In this document: one piece after another, positions 1 through 8,340 of the stretch
Layout of the letters: each line of letters opens with the position of its first letter
Position numbering within the stretch: position 1 is the first letter of the stretch
Assembly (NCBI RefSeq): GCF_030812335.1
Contig: NZ_JAUSSN010000005.1
Location: 62,001 to 126,000 of the forward strand
Source: Pseudarthrobacter oxydans
Lineage (GTDB): Bacteria; Actinomycetota; Actinomycetes; Actinomycetales; Micrococcaceae
Direction: 5' to 3'
DNA: 64,000 nucleotides
The notes under the pieces: model-generated
Databases searched by the model: none
What the model saw: the letters and a program-made list of their open reading frames with translations, nothing else
What the model was told of the DNA's origin: nothing
Position numbers and translations under genes: made by a program

Positions 1-541
1 CCGCGACGACGGGGTTGAAGTTCTGCGCGGTGTAGCGGTAGATCAGGTTGCCGTCGGTGTCGGCGGTGTGGGCGTGCACCAGGGAAACGTCGGCCTTGAT
101 GGCGCGTTCCAGGACGAACGTCTCGCCGTCGAACTCCGCAAGCGGTTTGCCTTCAGCGACGAGGGTGCCGACGCCGGTCTTGGTGTAGAACGCCGGGATG
201 CCGGCGCCGCCGGCGCGGAGGCGCTCGGCCAGGGTGCCCTGCGGGGTGAACTCCACCTCCAGCTTGCCGGCGAGGTACTGCTCCGCGAAGAGCTTGTTCT
301 CGCCCACATAGGAGGCGATGACCTTGCGGACCTGGCCGGCTTCAATCAGCACGCCGAGGCCCTTGCCGTCCACGCCCATGTTGTTGGACACCACGGTGAG
401 GTCCTTGACGCCTGAGTCGCGCACCGCCTCGATCAGATCAGCCGGGATGCCGCTGAGGCCAAAGCCTCCGACAGCGAGCGTCATGCCGTCCCGCAGTACG
501 TCCTGCAGCGCGGCGGCCGCTCCGGATTTCAGCTTTGACAT
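1..541 (-). CDS. 3-oxoacid CoA-transferase subunit A (3' end beyond window)
   Basis: N-terminal 180 residues of the alpha subunit of a two-subunit 3-oxoacid CoA-transferase, which moves CoA from succinyl-CoA onto a keto acid in the cytoplasm. The glycine-rich GGFGLSGIP near residue 25 and FYTKTGVGT near residue 118 are family signatures. The start at 541 is set by GAGGAG a few bases upstream (MSKLKSG). The gene runs off the left edge, so the C-terminus and any beta subunit are not visible. It diverges from an IclR regulator, the usual arrangement for aromatic or beta-ketoadipate degradation. That would suggest a PcaI-type enzyme, but ScoA or AtoD types cannot be excluded from this fragment. 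Confidence 0.88.
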   Translation of the reverse strand, partial: MSKLKSGAAAALQDVLRDGMTLAVGGFGLSGIPADLIEAVRDSGVKDLTVVSNNMGVDGKGLGVLIEAGQVRKVIASYVGENKLFAEQYLAGKLEVEFTPQGTLAERLRAGGAGIPAFYTKTGVGTLVAEGKPLAEFDGETFVLERAIKADVSLVHAHTADTDGNLIYRYTAQNFNPVVA

Positions 542-570
542 TGCATCTCCTCATTGAGCTCTTGACGCAA

Positions 571-704
571 TCCACTTTGTGGACTGTTCCTCTGGTGTTG
601 GAGCCTACGGTGCCGAAATGGGGGCTGTCAATGGATAATTTTGGCCTCAAAGGTGCCGTTATTACAGTGTGGACGGTAGGCTGTTCACCATCCACAATGT
701 GGAT
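571..704. promoter_or_regulatory. Twin IclR-type operators between CoA-transferase and iclR
   Basis: Two palindromes share the 13-mer TCCAC-N3-GTGGA. One is at 571-583 (TCCACTTTGTGGA). The other, at 690-704, is longer and pairs 7-1-7 (ATCCACAATGTGGAT). Their starts are exactly 120 bp apart within the divergent intergenic region. The spacing, symmetry and position fit binding sites for the adjacent IclR protein, with the left site just downstream of a candidate promoter for the CoA-transferase gene. Binding is inferred. Confidence 0.6.
602..631 (-). promoter_or_regulatory. Candidate promoter of the CoA-transferase gene
   Basis: On the minus strand a perfect TTGACA (631-626) is followed after 18 nt by TAGGCT (607-602), which fits the actinobacterial TANNNT -10. 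Transcription would begin near 595, just before the operator at 571-583, so a bound regulator would block initiation or clearance. Confidence 0.45.
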
Positions 705-741
705 AGTCTGGATGGATCCAACGCAAAGTCCGAGGAAAAAG

Positions 742-1536
742 ATGTCTTCATTACCGGTCCAGGGCGCACAAGTCGTCAGCCGCGTGGCGTCCCTGCTGCG
801 CATCGTCGGGCGGAAACCGGAGGGCTCCCCGCTTGTGGAACTCGTCAGGGAATCCGGGCTCACCCGTCCCACCGTGCACCGCCTGCTCAGTTCGCTGGCC
901 GCCGAGGGGCTGCTGGACCAGGACCCGGCCAGCGGCAACTGGGTGCTGGGACCGGAAATCCTGCTGATGGGTTCGGTGGCCTCGGCGCGGTTCCCGCTGG
1001 AGGACATCGCCCGGCCCAGCCTCCGCCGGCTCGCCGAAGAGACCGGCGAAAGCGCATTCTTCTCCATCCGGCGCGGCGCCGAAACGGTGTGCCTGCTCCG
1101 GGAGGAGGGCAGCTTCCCGGTGCGGTCCTTCGTGCTGCACGAGGGCGTCCGTTTCCCGCTCGGGGTCGCTTCCGCCGGGACCGCCATCATGACGTTCCTG
1201 CCCGAGGCGGAGCAGGAGGAACTGCTGGCAGACTGGCCCGCGCACGCGGGCAGTTTCGCGGCAGCCCACACCGAGGCGTTGGTCCGGGCCAACCTGGCCG
1301 CGACGCGGCAGGCCGGCTACTCGGTGAATCCTGGGCTCGTGCTGGAAGGCAGCTGGGGGATGGGGGCAGCGGTGTTCGACCAGCGCGGGCGTCCGGCCTG
1401 GGCGCTGTCACTGACCGGCATCGAACCGCGCTTCAAGGGGGAACGCCAGGCGATGCTGGGCCGCCTGCTGATGGACGAGGCCCACCGTATCTCCACGCTG
1501 CTGCAGGGCACCACCCAGGCGCAGGGCACCACCTAG
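742..1536 (+). CDS. IclR family transcriptional regulator
   Basis: 264-residue DNA-binding regulator. Residues about 10-70 form the winged helix-turn-helix (LVRESGLTRPTVHRLLSSL), and the rest is the IclR effector-binding domain (GVRFPLGVASAGTAIMTFLP). The ATG at 742 follows GAGGA at 732-736. The frame is open further upstream, but an earlier start would run through the operators and has no ribosome site. It probably controls the divergent CoA-transferase and itself through the twin TCCAC-N3-GTGGA sites. The ligand is not readable from sequence; IclR proteins beside CoA-transferases usually sense aromatic-pathway intermediates. Confidence 0.9.
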   Translation: MSSLPVQGAQVVSRVASLLRIVGRKPEGSPLVELVRESGLTRPTVHRLLSSLAAEGLLDQDPASGNWVLGPEILLMGSVASARFPLEDIARPSLRRLAEETGESAFFSIRRGAETVCLLREEGSFPVRSFVLHEGVRFPLGVASAGTAIMTFLPEAEQEELLADWPAHAGSFAAAHTEALVRANLAATRQAGYSVNPGLVLEGSWGMGAAVFDQRGRPAWALSLTGIEPRFKGERQAMLGRLLMDEAHRISTLLQGTTQAQGTT

Positions 1537-1542
1537 CTTCCG

Positions 1543-1624
1543 CCGTCCGGGGGCACATTGGCACGGATACGCCGGCCCCGGGCGCCGAAACCGTCCGGTC
1601 AGGGCTCAAAGTGCCCCCGGACGG
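1543..1624. terminator. Bidirectional terminator-like hairpin between iclR and nadE
   Basis: Perfect 14-bp inverted arms CCGTCCGGGGGCAC (1543-1556) and its complement (1611-1624) enclose a 54-nt GC-rich loop. It lies between the convergent ends of iclR and nadE. There is no T-run, so termination by this element alone is uncertain. Confidence 0.4.
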
Positions 1625-1650
1625 CCGGACCGCTGACTATCCGGGGCCGG

Positions 1651-2472
1651 CTACTTCCACCAGGTGTCAAAGATGGTGACCGGGACGGTGCGCTTGTGCC
1701 GGGTGCGGAGGTATTTCTCTTCGATCAGCTGGGCCTCGGCATCGGGGATGTCTCGGCCCTCAAGGTAGTCATCGATCGTGTCGTAGCTGATGCCCAGTTC
1801 GTCCTCGTCGGTGCGTCCGGGCTGGCCGTCGAGGAGGTCGGCCGTGGGCACTTTCTCCCAGATCCGGGCCGGGGCGCCCAGCTCGGCGAGCAGGGCACGG
1901 TTCTGGCGCTTGTCCAGTCCGAACAGCGGCAGGATGTCCGCGCCGCCGTCGCCGTACTTGGTGAAGAAGCCGATGACCGATTCCGCGCCGTGGTCCGTGC
2001 CGATGACCAGGTAATTGTGCTCGCCGGCGAGGGCGTACTGCGCGATCATGCGGGTGCGGGCCTTGGTGTTGCCCTTGTGGAAGTCGGAGATGCCGTTGCC
2101 CACGGTCTTTTCGAATTCGTCCTCAAAGCCGTCCACGGCCGCGGAGATGTTGAACGTCCACTCGGTCTTCGCCTGGATGAAGTCCAGTGCGGCCTGGGCG
2201 TCGTGCTCGTCGTGCTGCACGCCATACGGGAGGCGGACGGCGACAAAGTCGGCGTCCACACCTTCGGCGGTGAGCTCGTCGACGGCGAGCTGGGCCAGAC
2301 GGCCGGCGAGGGAGGAGTCCAGCCCGCCGGAGATCCCGAGGACGAATCCCTTGGTGTGGGTCGCTTTCAGGTAGTCCTTGAGGAAGGTGACGCGTTTACG
2401 CACCTCCCCGGCGGGGTCGATCCGGGGCAGCACGCCCATTTCTTCGATGATCTTCGCCTGGAGTTCACGCAT
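1651..2472 (-). CDS. nadE: Ammonia-dependent NAD+ synthetase
   Basis: 273-residue enzyme that amidates nicotinic acid adenine dinucleotide to NAD+ using ATP and ammonia, the last step of NAD synthesis. The N-type ATP pyrophosphatase P-loop SGGLDSS is at residues 48-54. The length matches the short NH3-dependent class, which lacks a nitrilase/glutaminase domain. The start at 2472 looks leaderless: the minus strand has TAGGCT (2485-2480) followed by 7 nt and then ATG, with TTGAGC 18 nt upstream of the -10. It is convergent with iclR and stands alone. Confidence 0.95.
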   Translation of the reverse strand: MRELQAKIIEEMGVLPRIDPAGEVRKRVTFLKDYLKATHTKGFVLGISGGLDSSLAGRLAQLAVDELTAEGVDADFVAVRLPYGVQHDEHDAQAALDFIQAKTEWTFNISAAVDGFEDEFEKTVGNGISDFHKGNTKARTRMIAQYALAGEHNYLVIGTDHGAESVIGFFTKYGDGGADILPLFGLDKRQNRALLAELGAPARIWEKVPTADLLDGQPGRTDEDELGISYDTIDDYLEGRDIPDAEAQLIEEKYLRTRHKRTVPVTIFDTWWK

Positions 2473-2538
2473 GACTCAAAGCCTAGCCAGCAGTGTCAAC
2501 CATGCTCAACTGTGTCCGTCCGGCTGGCGCGCCCGCCG

Positions 2539-3561
2539 TCACACCAGCGGAGCCGGCCCGGTGGAGCCGCGGACCGTGAGGTGCGTGGGCATTACGGACC
2601 GGTTGCGGGCACCGCCGCCGGCCAGGGGATTCAGCCGGGCGAGCAGCATGGACACGGCCACCCGGCCCGCCTGCTCGATCGGCGAGGCCATGGTGGTCAG
2701 CGGGGGGTTGCAGAAGTCGGCGCCGAAGATGTCGTCGCAGCCCACGATGCTCATGTCCTCCGGTACGCGGATGCCGCGTTCGCGGAGCCGCTGGAGCATG
2801 CCGATGGCGATGAGGTCGTTGAACGCAATGCAGGCTGTCACCCCGCTATGCACGGCGGCGTCCGCGGCTGCCGCGCCGGACTGTTTCTTGGGCGCGAACG
2901 GTCCCAGCCGGCGCACTTCCACGCCGCGCTCCTCGGCCGCCCCGGACAGGGTGGTCCAGCGCCGGGTGCTCGACTGGGACGTCAGCGGCCCGGCCATGTA
3001 GGCGATCCGGGTGTGGCCGAGCGAGATGAGGTGGTCGAGCGCCTGGCTAGTGGCGGACGGGGTGTCGATGAGGACGGCGGGGACGCCGGGAACGTCACGG
3101 TTGATGGTGACCAGGGGCATCTTGGCCGCCGCGGCCAGCAGGGCGTCGTCGCTGAGCCGGGACGCGGCAACGATGATGCCGTCGGCACTCTTTCGCAGCT
3201 GCTCCACGGTGCTGGCTTCCACTTCGTCCGATTCCTCCGTGTCCACCAGCAGCTGGGTGTAACCGGCCGCCTTCAGCTGGAGCTGGGTGCCCCGGATGAG
3301 GTCGAAGTAGAACGGGTTGGTGATGTCCGGGACAAGCACTCCCACTGCGCCTGTGCGGCCGGAGCTCAGCGCCTTGGCCTGGCTGTTGGGGATGTAGTGC
3401 AGCTGCGCCGCGGCCGCCTGGATCCGCTGGCGCGTCCTGATGTTGACACGGTCCGGTGTGGAGAGCGCCCGGGAAACGGTGGAGGCCGCCACGCCGCAGA
3501 GCGCGGCGATGTCATGGATGGTGGCAGGGCGGTCCGCTGCTGCTGGTTGCGTCGTAGCCAC
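2539..3561 (-). CDS. LacI family transcriptional regulator
   Basis: 340-residue LacI-type repressor. The N-terminal helix-turn-helix is TIHDIAALCGVAASTVSRAL, with the hinge region ending near residue 60. A periplasmic-binding-protein-like sensor domain follows (VGVLVPDITNPFYFDLIRG), and the C-terminus retains DDIFGADF. The GTG at 3561 follows AGAGGAG at normal spacing; a longer open frame to 3690 would run across the operator at 3673-3690 and is less likely. The gene diverges from the sugar isomerase at 3802. It is the best local candidate to bind the TGGCAACCGGTTG-type sites of this island. It resembles the LacI protein at 13336 in its sensor domain (both have a DDIFGADF segment), so the two may share sites. 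Confidence 0.9.
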   Translation of the reverse strand: MATTQPAAADRPATIHDIAALCGVAASTVSRALSTPDRVNIRTRQRIQAAAAQLHYIPNSQAKALSSGRTGAVGVLVPDITNPFYFDLIRGTQLQLKAAGYTQLLVDTEESDEVEASTVEQLRKSADGIIVAASRLSDDALLAAAAKMPLVTINRDVPGVPAVLIDTPSATSQALDHLISLGHTRIAYMAGPLTSQSSTRRWTTLSGAAEERGVEVRRLGPFAPKKQSGAAAADAAVHSGVTACIAFNDLIAIGMLQRLRERGIRVPEDMSIVGCDDIFGADFCNPPLTTMASPIEQAGRVAVSMLLARLNPLAGGGARNRSVMPTHLTVRGSTGPAPLV

Positions 3562-3672
3562 GGCGCTCCTCTCTGAACGTGGTGGCCGGGCCGTGCCGGC
3601 CGGGTCGATGGGACAGGCCTGTGACTGGAGACACAGATCCGCTCTGCAAAGAATGCCACAGATTGTCAAACT

Positions 3673-3712
3673 ATGGCAACCGGTTGTCATGGTTCGCTGC
3701 GCTGGCTAAACT
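3673..3712 (+). promoter_or_regulatory. LacI-type operator fused to the promoter of the 3802 operon
   Basis: ATGGCAACCGGTTGTCAT (3673-3690) is an 18-bp palindrome with one mismatched pair. Its right half contains a -35 box TTGTCA (3684-3689), followed after exactly 17 nt by TAAACT (3707-3712). A repressor on the palindrome would cover the -35. The same layout recurs at 5745 and 17401, and more weakly at 14438. Confidence 0.7.
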
Positions 3713-3801
3713 GAGCCGGACACCGTTTGTGAACTGCGTCACCGCGCTGGAGCCGAAGTGAGGGCTGCCCGTGCGGTGGCCTCGAAATCCAGGAGATCCG
3801 C

Positions 3802-4650
3802 GTGAGCGAAACAACAACCGCAGTCTGGCCGCTCTCAGGCTTCGGCGACGAAATTGATCCCGATCCCGCGGTGCAGGCCGCCGTATTGCTGGCCCTCGGC
3901 GCTGGCTACATCGAGGTGCGCAGCGCGTGGGGCACCAATGTTTCCGAGCTGGAACCGAAGCAGGTTGCCGCCCTCAAGGACATCCTCGATGAGAAAGGCC
4001 TCAAGGTCTCGGCCGTGGCCAGCCCGATCGGCAAGGTGGACGTGAGCCTGCCGGTGGAGCACGAACTGGCCCGTCTCCGCCAGATCATCTCCGTGGCCAA
4101 AGGCCTCGATACCAAATACGTCCGGATCTTCTCCTTCTACCGGGCGGACGGCCGGAGCGCCGAGAACATCCGCGACGACGTCATGGTGCGCATGGGTGCG
4201 CTGGCAGCGCTCGCTGAAGAGGCCGGCGTCGTGCTTCTGCATGAAAACGAAAAGGGCATCTTCGGCGACACTCCCGAACGCGTCCTCGACATCATGACGA
4301 CCGTGGATTCCCCGGCCCTGCGGGTCGCCTGGGACAACGCCAACTTCGTCCAGGTGGGCGTCAAGCCCTATACGGACGGTTACGCCATGCTGCGCCCCTA
4401 CCTCGAGTACTTCCAGGTCAAGGACGCGCTGTCCACCACCGGCGAAGTGGTGCCCGCCGGCGAGGGCGACGGCGAACTGGACGCCACCATTGCCGCACTC
4501 AAGGCGGACGGCTATTCCGGCTTCGCCTCCCTGGAGCCGCACCTGGCCAGCGCCCACGAACTGGGCGGCTTCTCGGGTCCCGTCGCTTTCGGCACTGCCG
4601 CCCGCGCCTTCGCGGCGCTCGCCGCGAAAAACGGGGTTGAACTCTCGTGA
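3802..4650 (+). CDS. Sugar phosphate isomerase/epimerase family protein (copy 1)
   Basis: 282-residue TIM-barrel protein of the xylose-isomerase-like / IolE superfamily, which isomerises, epimerises or dehydrates sugars and keto-sugars using a divalent metal. Barrel-strand acidic and histidine positions are visible: the LLHENEKGIFGD segment and VAWDNANFVQVG, then EYFQVKDA and FASLEPHL. The GTG start at 3802 follows AGGAG at 3791-3795. The stop overlaps the start of the following dehydrogenase (GTGA), so the two are translationally coupled. Substrate unknown. The pairing with a Gfo/Idh/MocA oxidoreductase suggests a keto-sugar intermediate. A second pair of the same type occurs at 11197-13240. 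Confidence 0.82.
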   Translation: MSETTTAVWPLSGFGDEIDPDPAVQAAVLLALGAGYIEVRSAWGTNVSELEPKQVAALKDILDEKGLKVSAVASPIGKVDVSLPVEHELARLRQIISVAKGLDTKYVRIFSFYRADGRSAENIRDDVMVRMGALAALAEEAGVVLLHENEKGIFGDTPERVLDIMTTVDSPALRVAWDNANFVQVGVKPYTDGYAMLRPYLEYFQVKDALSTTGEVVPAGEGDGELDATIAALKADGYSGFASLEPHLASAHELGGFSGPVAFGTAARAFAALAAKNGVELS

Positions 4651-5657
4651 GTGCAACGGCAGCGGTCATCGGCTGCGGCGACGTTTCAGCCGTGCACTTC
4701 GAGGCGGTGGCAAAGCTCGACGGTGCCGAACTGGTGGCGGTCTGCGATTCGGATCCGCAGCGGCTGGCGGCCGCGGTGGCCGTCCACGGCGTCCCCGGCT
4801 TCGCCGACCACTTGAGCCTCCTCGAGGCGGTCCGGCCGGATGTGGTGCACATCTGCACGCCGCATGACCAGCACGCCTCGGTGGCGGCGGACTGCCTGGA
4901 GCGTGGCGTGCATGTCATTGTGGAGAAGCCGCTGGCCCACACCCTGGCCGAGGGCCGGCGGCTGGTTGAAGCCGCCTCGGCCGGCAGCACAAAGATCGCC
5001 GTGTGCTTCCAGAACAGGTACAACGCGACGTCGCAGGCCATGCACGGACTGCTGCAGTCCGGCGAGCTGGGCGCGGTGGTGGGAGCATCGGCAACGGTGA
5101 TGTGGCAGCGGTCCGCGCAGTACTACCTGGACCGGCCATGGCGGGGGACCTGGGCCGGCGGCGGCGGCGGGCTGATGATGAACCAGGCCATTCACACCGT
5201 GGACCTGCTCCAATGGCTGGTGGGCGACGTCGTTGCCGTCACCGGAAATGCCTCCACGCGGTTCCTGGGCGGCACCATTGAAGTGGAAGACACGGCGGAA
5301 TTCGTGGCGGAACACGCGAACGGTGCACGAAGCGCGTTCTATGCCACGCTCGCCAATGCCTTCAACGCGCCGGTGACGCTCGAAGTGGTCACCGAGAAGG
5401 CGGTCCTGAGCCTGCGGGGCGACCTCACGGTGGCCCATGGGGACGGACGGGTGGACGTCGTTCCGGAGCGCCGGAGCGACTCCGGCGGCCGGTCCTATTG
5501 GGGGGTTTCGCACGAGCTGCTGATCAACGACTTCTACGCCCGGCTGGACGAGCCGGAGCCGTTCTGGATCAGCCCGGCGGAGGCTGATAAGTCGCTGCGC
5601 ATCATCAAGGACGTCTACCGCCAGAGCTACCCGGAAGCGGCTGACCTAGTCTCCTGA
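4647..5657 (+). CDS. Gfo/Idh/MocA family NAD(P)-dependent oxidoreductase (copy 1)
   Basis: 336-residue sugar or cyclitol dehydrogenase. The N-terminal Rossmann fold begins AAVIGCGDVSAVHFEAV; the family EKP motif is in VHVIVEKPLAHT near residue 95; the C-terminal substrate domain holds GGLMMNQAIHTVDLLQW with the usual histidine. It probably oxidises a hexose or hexuronide hydroxyl to a ketone with NAD(P). Coupled to the upstream isomerase by a 4-nt overlap and presumably driven from the operator-promoter at 3673. The exact substrate is unknown. Confidence 0.85.
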   Translation: MSATAAVIGCGDVSAVHFEAVAKLDGAELVAVCDSDPQRLAAAVAVHGVPGFADHLSLLEAVRPDVVHICTPHDQHASVAADCLERGVHVIVEKPLAHTLAEGRRLVEAASAGSTKIAVCFQNRYNATSQAMHGLLQSGELGAVVGASATVMWQRSAQYYLDRPWRGTWAGGGGGLMMNQAIHTVDLLQWLVGDVVAVTGNASTRFLGGTIEVEDTAEFVAEHANGARSAFYATLANAFNAPVTLEVVTEKAVLSLRGDLTVAHGDGRVDVVPERRSDSGGRSYWGVSHELLINDFYARLDEPEPFWISPAEADKSLRIIKDVYRQSYPEAADLVS

Positions 5658-5667
5658 GCGTCCACTG

Positions 5668-5685
5668 ATACAACCGGTTGCGACT
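5668..5685 (+). promoter_or_regulatory. Auxiliary LacI-type half operator
   Basis: The core CAACCGGTTG (5671-5680) is a perfect 10-bp palindrome identical to the centre of the operators at 3673 and 14438, but the outer bases (GATA..CGAC) deviate. It lies 78 bp centre-to-centre upstream of the operator at 5745, a distance compatible with looping between two repressor dimers. No promoter boxes fit around it. Confidence 0.4.
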
Positions 5686-5744
5686 CCGTGCCGGTCCTTT
5701 GAACGTTTCATTTCCGGGCATTGAGAGACAATAATGCAACACCA

Positions 5745-5784
5745 TTGACAATCGGTTGCCAAAACGGGCAGCACTGCGTACTGT
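5745..5784 (+). promoter_or_regulatory. LacI-type operator fused to the promoter of the ABC transporter operon
   Basis: TTGACAATCGGTTGCCAA (5745-5762) matches the island operator. Its right half supplies a -35 box TTGCCA (5756-5761); 17 nt later is TACTGT (5779-5784). Transcription would start near 5791, giving a leader of about 75 nt before the lipoprotein start at 5866. Confidence 0.7.
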
Positions 5785-5865
5785 GAGTCTCACCAGGCAG
5801 GTGTGGCCCACGCCACACCCACCTACTCCGTAAGCCCCAAGTTCCACAGATTCAAGGAGCCAACA

Positions 5866-7392
5866 ATGAAGTTAGGTCCCAAAGCGGCAGCAACCGCCCT
5901 CACAGTCAGTGCGGCACTAGCCCTGACCGCGTGCGGCGGCGCCGCGAACTCCGGCCCGGCGGCCGGTGCGGCTGCCACCGCACTGACGATCGGCACCATC
6001 CAGGACGTACGTTCCTGGGACCCGGCCCAGGCCCACGTGGGACACGTGCTCCAGCCTTACCAGGCTGTATATGACTCGCTGATCCTGCGCGAACCGGATG
6101 GAAAGCTCAGCCCGCTGCTGGCCACCGGCTGGAAGTACAACGACACGAACACCAAGCTCACCGTGGACCTGCGCACGGACGTCACTTTCAGCGACGGCGC
6201 CAAGTTCGACGCCGAAGCCGCCAAAGCCAATATGGACCACTTCAAGAAGGCCAACGGCCCGCAGCTGGCCCAGCTCGCCGCCGTCCAGGATGTCGCCGTG
6301 GTCGACGCGGACACCATCGACATCAACCTCGCCACGCCGGACCCGGCACTGGAGTACTTTCTCAGTCAGGCCGCCGGCCTAATGGGCAGCCCCACGGCGC
6401 TGGGAACCGAGGGGATCAAGACGGAGCCGGCCGGTTCCGGCCCCTACGTTATGGACAAGGCCGGCTCCGTCAAGGATTCGCAGACCGTGTTCAATGCTCG
6501 CCAGGACTACTGGAACAAAGACCTGCAGAAGTACCAGAAGCTCACATTCAAGATCCTGGCGGACATCACCGCCCGCACTAACGCCTTGGTTTCCGGCCAG
6601 GTTGACGCCACAATCCTGGACCCCAAGACGGGCAAGCAGGCCGAGGGTGCCAAAATGAAGCTCGCCGCCAACGAGGTGGACTGGCAGGGGCTGCTGCTGA
6701 TGGACCGTGACGGCACCAAGAACGCTCCGCTGAAGGACGTCAAGGTCCGCCAAGCCATCAACTACGCGTTCGACCGCAAGACCATCCTTGACCAAGTCAT
6801 GCTGGGCCAGGGCACCCCCACGTCCCAGCCGTTCGGCAAGGAAAGCGGAGCCTGGACCGAAGGGCTGGAGAATCACTACAGCTACGATCCGGCCAAGGCC
6901 AAACAGCTCCTCAAGGAAGCCGGCTACGAAAACGGCGTCACCCTGGAAATCCCGGGCATCCCGAACTTCGAAACCCAGATCTCCGTAGTGAAGCAGCAGC
7001 TGGCGGACGTGGGCATCACCCTCAACGTCGGTGCCGCGCTGACCAACACCTTCACATCCGACGTCGCAGCACAGAAGTACACCACCATGTACTTCTCCCT
7101 TTTCCAGGGCGAGCCGACGGTCGCCATCAACCAGATCATCTCCACCAAGGCGCTCTACAACCCGTTCAAGAACGCCGATCCGGAGCTGGACGCAAAGATT
7201 GAGGCCGTACGCACCGGCGGCGCCGATGCCGGCAAGCTGGCCCAGGACGTGAACAAGTACGTCGTTGACCAGGCATGGTTTGCCCCGCTGTTCCGCGTCA
7301 ACCAGATGTACTACCACAACTCCAAGGTGGACGTGGTGCCGCAGATCCAGCAGGCCGTTCCTTCCATCTACAACTACTCACCGGCCAAGTAG
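5866..7392 (+). CDS. ABC transporter substrate-binding lipoprotein (SBP family 5)
   Basis: 508-residue extracytoplasmic solute receptor of the DppA/OppA/NikA family. A signal peptide ends in the lipobox ALTAC with the lipidated cysteine at residue 23. The family-5 pattern is visible (LDLRTDVTFSDGAKFDAEA-type segment near residue 110, and VKVRQAINYAFDRKTIL). The ATG at 5866 follows AAGGAG; a longer open frame from 5803 has no ribosome site and would bury the signal peptide. It heads a transporter operon with the two permease genes and the ATPases downstream. Family 5 receptors carry peptides but also oligosaccharides and glycosides. The neighbourhood favours a glycoside or glucuronide ligand, which is inference. 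Confidence 0.92.
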   Translation: MKLGPKAAATALTVSAALALTACGGAANSGPAAGAAATALTIGTIQDVRSWDPAQAHVGHVLQPYQAVYDSLILREPDGKLSPLLATGWKYNDTNTKLTVDLRTDVTFSDGAKFDAEAAKANMDHFKKANGPQLAQLAAVQDVAVVDADTIDINLATPDPALEYFLSQAAGLMGSPTALGTEGIKTEPAGSGPYVMDKAGSVKDSQTVFNARQDYWNKDLQKYQKLTFKILADITARTNALVSGQVDATILDPKTGKQAEGAKMKLAANEVDWQGLLLMDRDGTKNAPLKDVKVRQAINYAFDRKTILDQVMLGQGTPTSQPFGKESGAWTEGLENHYSYDPAKAKQLLKEAGYENGVTLEIPGIPNFETQISVVKQQLADVGITLNVGAALTNTFTSDVAAQKYTTMYFSLFQGEPTVAINQIISTKALYNPFKNADPELDAKIEAVRTGGADAGKLAQDVNKYVVDQAWFAPLFRVNQMYYHNSKVDVVPQIQQAVPSIYNYSPAK

Positions 7393-7398
7393 GGCACC

Positions 7399-8340
7399 AT
7401 GATCAGGTTCATTGCGAAAAGGCTGGGCAGCGGGCTGGCGGTGCTGTTTGTTGTCTCGGCGATCACCTTCTTCCTGCTGTATATGTCCAGCGGAAGCATC
7501 GCCCGGAACATCCTGGGCGATCAGGCCACGGCTGAGCAGGTGGCGCTGAAAGAAGCGGAACTGGGGCTGGACCAGCCCCTAGTGGCCCGCTACTTCTCTT
7601 GGGTGTTCGATGCCCTGGGCGGAAACCTGGGTGCTTCGTGGTTCACCTCGGAGCCGGTGGCCAATTCCCTAGCCAGCCGGATTCCGGTCACCATGACCAT
7701 GGTTTTCGCTGCAATGATCCTGATCGCAATTTGTGCCACGCTCATCGGCGTTACTGCCGCGGTGAAGCGCGGCTGGGTGGACAGGGTGGTCCAGGTTGGC
7801 GCCATCATCGGTGACTCCATTCCGGGGTTCGTGATCGGCGTTATCCTGGTCACCGTCCTGGCCATCCAGCTGGGCCTCTTCCCGGCCACCAGCACCATTT
7901 CCCCGGAATCCGGTCCCGACGCGTGGGTCTATTCCATGTCCCTTCCGGTGATCGCCTTGCTGGTCAACGGCGTCACCGGTGGGGCGCAGCAAATCCGCAG
8001 CGCCGTCATCAAACAGCTCGAGCGGGATTATGTCCGCACCCTTCGCAGCCGCGGCATCGGCGAGCGCGAGATCCTGTTCAAACATGTACTGCGCAGTGCT
8101 GCTCCGGCCGGTCTGACCGTTCTGAGCCTGCAGCTAATCGGCATGCTTGGCGGCGTGGTGATCATCGAGCAGATCTTTGCCCTCCCGGGCATGGGTCCAC
8201 TGGCGGTCACTGCCACCGGCCAGTCGGATCTTCCCGTGGTGATGGGCGTCGTGATGTACACGGTGGGCGTCGTCATCGTGGTGAACCTGCTGGTGGACGT
8301 TCTTAACGGCTGGCTCAACCCGAAGGTACGTGTGTCATGA
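7399..8340 (+). CDS. ABC transporter permease (DppB/OppB type)
   Basis: 313-residue inner-membrane permease beginning MIRFIAKRLGSGLAVLF, with the family's N-terminal hydrophobic helix and about six membrane segments. The binding-protein-dependent transport signature is in the ERDYVRTLRSRGIGEREILFK stretch near residue 210, which couples to the ATPase. It starts 6 nt after the lipoprotein stop and overlaps the next gene by 4 nt (ATGA). It forms the translocation channel with the permease half of the following fusion protein. Confidence 0.93.
   Translation: MIRFIAKRLGSGLAVLFVVSAITFFLLYMSSGSIARNILGDQATAEQVALKEAELGLDQPLVARYFSWVFDALGGNLGASWFTSEPVANSLASRIPVTMTMVFAAMILIAICATLIGVTAAVKRGWVDRVVQVGAIIGDSIPGFVIGVILVTVLAIQLGLFPATSTISPESGPDAWVYSMSLPVIALLVNGVTGGAQQIRSAVIKQLERDYVRTLRSRGIGEREILFKHVLRSAAPAGLTVLSLQLIGMLGGVVIIEQIFALPGMGPLAVTATGQSDLPVVMGVVMYTVGVVIVVNLLVDVLNGWLNPKVRVS

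Noticed and set aside
1558-3576. A 672-codon open frame on the plus strand
   Set aside because: It is antisense to nadE and the LacI gene, has no ribosome site, and its translation is low-complexity with no recognisable domain. High GC makes such antisense frames common.
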